From assembly GCA_002989075.1 (NCBI GenBank), contig PSQN01000017.1, positions 3,789,453 through 3,853,452 on the forward strand: 64,000 bases of DNA, written 5' to 3'. This DNA comes from Arthonia radiata (lineage: Eukaryota > Ascomycota > Arthoniomycetes > Arthoniales > Arthoniaceae). Position numbers and translations under genes: made by a program. Below the pieces are notes generated by a model. That model saw only the letters and a list, made by a program, of their open reading frames with translations, searched no databases and was not told the DNA's origin. The number at the start of each line of letters is the position of its first letter. The first letter of the stretch is position 1. Below are positions 59,921 to 64,000 of this stretch, piece after piece.

Positions 59921-61729
59921 ATGGCCGGCGACGCCTTTCCCCAGACCACATCCATCAGACCCTTCATAAACCACGACGATGCCGATGCGAAGCCGACTCC
60001 GCGGTTACGGAGGAAGTCGAGCAATCTGCCCAGCGAGCCTCCAGGCGACACAGGCACTGCGGTCTCCACAAGTCCCATGGCGGGCAAGCCGCCCGAGCAT
60101 TCTCCAGCGCGCGAACCGATTTCCTCCAGATCCTCAGTAGGACTCCTCGACCCACCCTCGCACTCCCTGCTCTCTACAACGCAGCACTAACACCCACCGC
60201 AGCGCCCTCGCGGACATAAAAGGCGGAAAGCCAAGTCTCTCTGGCGGCGCTACAAGAACCTAGCCCTCCGTCACACCTGGACAACACCCCTCCTCGCGCT
60301 CCTCGTAATCCTCGCAATCTACGCGACGAACCCGACCCCCTCCAACCCGGTCCACCGCATGATCTTCCTCTCCTATCCGCTCCCCCGCTCCGACCCGCTC
60401 GCCGCAAAACAGTACGCGCGCACGCCCTACTGGGGCGAAACAACCCAATACGGCAAAGGCAGCGCAGACTTCGCATTCGTCGCCTTCTACATGATCGTCT
60501 TGTCCTTCACGCGCGAGTTCATCATGCAGCGTCTGCTGCGCCCCTGGGCGGCCTGGGCCGGCATCAAGAGCAAAGCCAAGCAGGCGCGCTTCATGGAGCA
60601 GGCGTACACGGCCATCTACTTCCTCTTCTTCGGCCCGTTCGGCCTTTTCGTGATGTACCGCAGTCCCGTGTGGTATTTTGACACCACGGCCATGTTCGAG
60701 GACTATCCGCACCGCACGCACGAGGGCTACTTCAAGACGTATTATCTGCTGCAGGCGGCGTATTGGGCGCAGCAGGCGGTGGTGTTGCTGTTGCAGCTGG
60801 AGGCGCCCCGGAAAGACTTCAAGGAGCTGGTGGGGCACCATATCGTTACTATGGCGCTTATCTGGTTGAGCTACCGCTTTCACTTTACGTATATGGGGCT
60901 GGCGGTGTATATCACGCATGATATTTCGGACTTCTTCTTGGCGGTAGGTTCTCTGCTTTCCTGCTCCTTCCTAATTACTCCCATCCTGTGTGTTGGCGCA
61001 TACCGCGTTTCACTGTTATCGGATCCCCAGGCACGCACGAGTAGCGCAAGACCGCGACAAACAACCTCAAACCCCCAACGACCACAGCCGAGGACAAACA
61101 CCTACAACTCTCATCCAAACACAGCTGACAACCCACAGACCTCCAAACTCCTCAACTACCTCTCCTCCCCCCTCGTGGCCCCCTACTTCTTCACCTTCAC
61201 GCTCGTCTGGGCCTACTCCCGGCACTACCTCAACCTCCTCATCATCTACGCGACCTTCACCAAGTTCCGCTCCGTCGGCCCCTGGGAGCTGAACTGGGAA
61301 ACTCAGCAATATAAATGCTGGATCAGCCAGCCCATCACCGCCGGCCTGCTGATCGCGATCCAGAGTTTGAATCTGTTCTGGTTCTTTTTGATATTGAGGA
61401 TCGCGAGTAAGATTGTGTTGTATGATGAGGTGAAGGATGAGAGGAGTGATTATGGGAGTGAGGAGGAGGGGGAGGGGGTGGATGGAAAGGTGGGGAATGG
61501 AGAGAGTACGAAGGAGAAGAGGGAGCGCATGGCGGTGGTGATGGAGAGGGAGGCGAGTGCCGCGGCGAATGAGAGCGGATATTTGAAGAGCAATGGACAT
61601 GCAGAGCCGGTGCATGTGCAGAGTATGTCGACGCCGACGTTGCAGGTTAATGGCCTGGACGCCGATGCGGTTGTGGATAGTCCTGCGGGGAATACGAGAT
61701 CGAGCAGTCGGCGGCGGCGGAAGGCTTGA
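59921..61729 (+). CDS. LAG1: LAG1/TLC-domain ceramide synthase
   Basis: Ceramide synthase of the ER membrane: N-acylates sphingoid bases with fatty acyl-CoA to give (dihydro)ceramides. Three exons, 59921-60136, 60203-60943 and 61139-61729, 515 residues, all phases 0. The first about 75 residues are disordered. After a basic stretch come several membrane spans (LLALLVILAIYATNP; FAFVAFYMIVLSFTREFIM) and the TLC domain. The Lag1 motif is complete: GHHIVTMALIWLSYRFHFTY, then MGLAVYITHDISDFFLA, continuing across the splice with TSKLLNYLSSPLVAPYFF; the two catalytic histidines are present. VGPWELNWETQQYKCWIS near the end is also typical. The C-terminal tail is acidic and Ser-rich with a basic end. 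Fungi usually have LAG1 and LAC1/BAR1-type paralogues; which one this is cannot be decided here. The second intron is unusually long (195 nt) and free of stops in frame. Confidence 0.94.
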
Positions 61730-61943
61730 GAAGTGTGATTTGATGGGCGTTTCATTTCCGGGAAGTGGCAGATTTGGGATACGTGGTTTTAAAGGGACAC
61801 GGCTGAGCAAAAAGTGGATTGGATGAAAGCGAGATATCGGTTGGATGTCATGGCGGCATTGTTAGAGTGTACAAATTACCACATATACCGCTATCGCATA
61901 TCACGCTTTTTCACCAACTCGATTCCTCACATCCATGCACCAT

Positions 61944-64000
61944 TCACGGCGCCCTCTCCTTCCCCTTCCGCACTCCACCCTCACCCTTCCCAGTATCCTT
62001 GACAGCCAACCGCCTTCTCACCTCTTCCGCCACCCTCCCCGCCTCCCCACCAGCACTCTCCTCACTCCCCCTCCGACTGCTCTCCGCGCTCACCCCACCG
62101 CTCGTGATCCCCCTCCCGATCAATCCCTTGACACCCCCAGCCAACCGCTTCGGCACCTCCCCCTTCCCTGCCGTCGCCACCAGAAACACATACTTCAAAT
62201 TCGGCAACGTCTGCCGGATGTCCATGACTCTCACACCCAGCTTCGCCGCCAGCGCCTCGACGTCTTTGTTCAGCAGGAAGACGGCGTACTCGAAGCGGCC
62301 GAACGCCGCGGAGCCAGCGGCAGATGCGAGGTCGTCGGAGCGCGCGGAGAGGTTTAGCGGGAAGGTGCGAGACTGGCTGGGCGGGAGGAGAGAAATGGGG
62401 TCGTTGATCGTCGAGGTTGAAGACCTGGGTGTGATTGGGTAGGGCAAGAGCACGGAGAGGTAGAGGCTGAGGTGGTGGACGCAGTGTGCTGCGTGGCCCA
62501 GGGCTGCGGCGATGGTGGCGGCTGAGAGTTTCGGGTGGGTGAAATTTGAGTTTGGGAGGTGGAGGCTGCGGATTGTGAAGGCTAGAGGGGAGTTGTGGGA
62601 GGTGGAGGGTTCAACGGGGTAGATTGCTGCGAGGTCTGTGCAGAGGCGGCGGCGTTGGCCGGTGAGTTTCGTGGTGAGGTTTGTGTGGGCAGTTTTGCGG
62701 TTGGCGAGGGCTGGGGTGGTGGGGGTGGATGAGGATGCAGCGTGGGAATCGCGGCCTGAGGTGATAGTCGTACGGCGATGGTCGAGGGATTCGCGGGAGG
62801 AGGCGACGGAGGACTTGAGGGAGGTGATTTGCTTGCGTGTCTTGGTGATGGCGTGGTTGACGGAGGATGCGTGGTCGCGAGCGATGTCGAGGGAGCGCGG
62901 TCGATTGAAGCGAGCGTTGTTCTCTTCCAATAGCGTGCTGATGTCTGAGGTCAGTTTTGCTTGGGTGACGAGAGCGTCTTGTATGCAAGCGTCAAGCGTG
63001 GACAAGCGCATCAGCGCGTCGTAAGAAGAGGTTGGCTCGGCGTCCTTCGGTGGCTTTGGGCTTGTCTCAAATGAAAGCGGTCTAGTCTCGAGGTCATTGG
63101 CTGAGATAATGTCTGTGCTGGGAGCGTAGATGCCGTCAGAGAGGTGTATGAAAGTGAAGTTATCGGGCAGCTGGTGGTGGAAGTCGTCGAGCTGGGCATT
63201 GTCAGCTGGATCCGTGCTCTCTAGGGCAGAGCCTTGCATACAGAACGCCCGACATAGGTCAATGACTGCAAGTCTAGCTTTAGGTCGCGAAGATGAGTCC
63301 ACGAGGAGTTCGCATCCTGCCTTGCCCAGTACTTTAGCACAACAGCGTCTTGACTCGTCTCCATCCCATATGCCGCGAAGTCGAAGAACCGAAAATCATG
63401 ATTCTGCATGGGTCAGTATTTCGTTCGCTACTGAGATCGTATGCAGCAGCTTACCATGATAGTCTCAGCAACCTCGCTGACATACAGCGGCTCAGCATCT
63501 AATCTCGAATCAGACCGGATACTGTCAATTGGCTCTCAAAAGCTCGCCCTACCGCTGCTGTCTTGAGCATGCACTGAGACGAAGACATCCCCAGTGTGCC
63601 TTGTTATCGCGTCTTGCACCTTCTTTCGTCTTTGTTTTGGAGTAGCGCTCAGCCATTCGGCGGTATTACGCCGTTGAGGCCTCCGTATTGGGGTCTTAGG
63701 ATGGCCATTGGCGATACCGTTTGCGCTGGCTTTAGTCTTTCCTTCCCGCTTGAGGTTATCAGAGGAGCGCGAGTGCGCAAGCTCATGCGTCTCGTTCAGC
63801 GCCAGCAGCTTGGCCGGCGAGGACAGCGTGTACGGCACGGCATCATCGTCGATCGTATGGCCTCGAGCTCGCGGGTTAGGTGCGGCGAACGCGAGGTTGC
63901 GAAAAGATATGCCGCGGACATGGCGCAGGCGACGATTCTGCGTTCCCACATGTTACTATTGGAAGCTGCAATCATAGACTTTCTGTGAGCTCACGAAGGG
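61944..64000 (-). CDS. UVRAG/Vps38-like subunit of PI3-kinase complex II (5' end off the right edge)
   Basis: Atg14/UVRAG-family protein, expected in Vps34 complex II, which makes PI3P on endosomes for vacuolar sorting. Exons read as 64000-63995 (only two codons visible, donor GTGAGC), 63937-63553, 63498-63455, 63403-63242 and 63191-61944, giving about 614 visible residues with consistent phases. Signature blocks: NRRLRHVRGISFRNLAFAAP, a TIDDDAVPYTLSSPAKLLAL block, a C2-like part (FFDFAAYGMETSQDAVVLKY), DNFTFIHLSDGIYAP, and a coiled coil around KTRKQITSLKSSVASSRESL. The C-terminal BARA-like part has RRRLCTDLAAIYPVE, AAALGHAAHCVHHLSLYLSV and FEYAVFLLNKDVEALA. The start codon lies beyond the window, since an in-frame stop sits just before the 63937 exon. 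The frame beginning at 63302 is the same exon read into an intron, not a separate gene. Confidence 0.88.

Noticed and set aside
60260-60919. 219-codon minus-strand frame under the ceramide synthase
   Set aside because: Shadow of the high-GC coding strand of LAG1; composition is Arg/Glu/Gly-rich nonsense.

Overview
The window looks like a piece of a filamentous ascomycete (Pezizomycotina) chromosome, probably a dothideomycete, although that lower rank is an inference. The signs are compact genes with 42-77 nt introns (GTATGT/GTAAGT donors, CTAAC/CTGAC-like branch sites, YAG acceptors), fungal-type VPS16, LCB2, LAG1, mL67 and UVRAG/Vps38 proteins, and a large AT-rich transposon block whose decay pattern (TpA-rich, CpA/TpG-poor, coding frames full of stops) looks like repeat-induced point mutation (RIP).

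Layout. 1-1805: the 5' two-thirds of VPS16 on the minus strand, running off the left edge. About 1985-36330: a gene-free block made of a nested stack of dead LTR retrotransposons. From the outside in: a gypsy-type LTR remnant (2542-36026, exact 5-bp target duplication), interrupted by Copia material on both strands (2660-35818), itself interrupted by chromodomain-bearing Ty3/Gypsy element A (3773-22814) and element B (27858-35008). Element A is interrupted in turn by a minus-strand gypsy chain (4618-16282) that is a fusion of two elements. Most junctions can be ordered from target-site duplications and matching LTR lengths (472, 466, 450 and 508 bp).

36330-64000: gene-dense, higher-GC DNA with fourteen genes. 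In order: Mg-chelatase-like AAA+ lid protein (+), signal-peptide membrane protein (-), serine palmitoyltransferase LCB2 (-), SAM methyltransferase (-), secreted Pro-rich repeat protein (+), a set of about 190-bp tandem repeats, disordered protein (-), HeLo-domain protein (-), two unrecognised proteins (-) on either side of mitoribosomal mL67/Mhr1 (-), mucin-like secreted protein (+), acyltransferase-3 membrane protein (+), LAG1-type ceramide synthase (+), and UVRAG/Vps38 (-) running off the right edge.

How the genes relate. LCB2 catalyses the first step of sphingolipid synthesis and the LAG1 protein a later one (ceramide formation), so the window holds two steps of one pathway about 20 kb apart. 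VPS16 (HOPS/CORVET tethers) and Vps38/UVRAG (PI3-kinase complex II) at the two ends both serve endosome-vacuole traffic. There is no sign of a biosynthetic cluster. I found no CRISPR array, rRNA or convincing tRNA. The most unusual material is in the retrotransposon block: swapped LTR U3 modules, an antisense frame shared by the gypsy elements, and a Copia primer site matching the initiator-tRNA anticodon arm. The intergenic tandem repeat at 45.7-46.3 kb also stands out.
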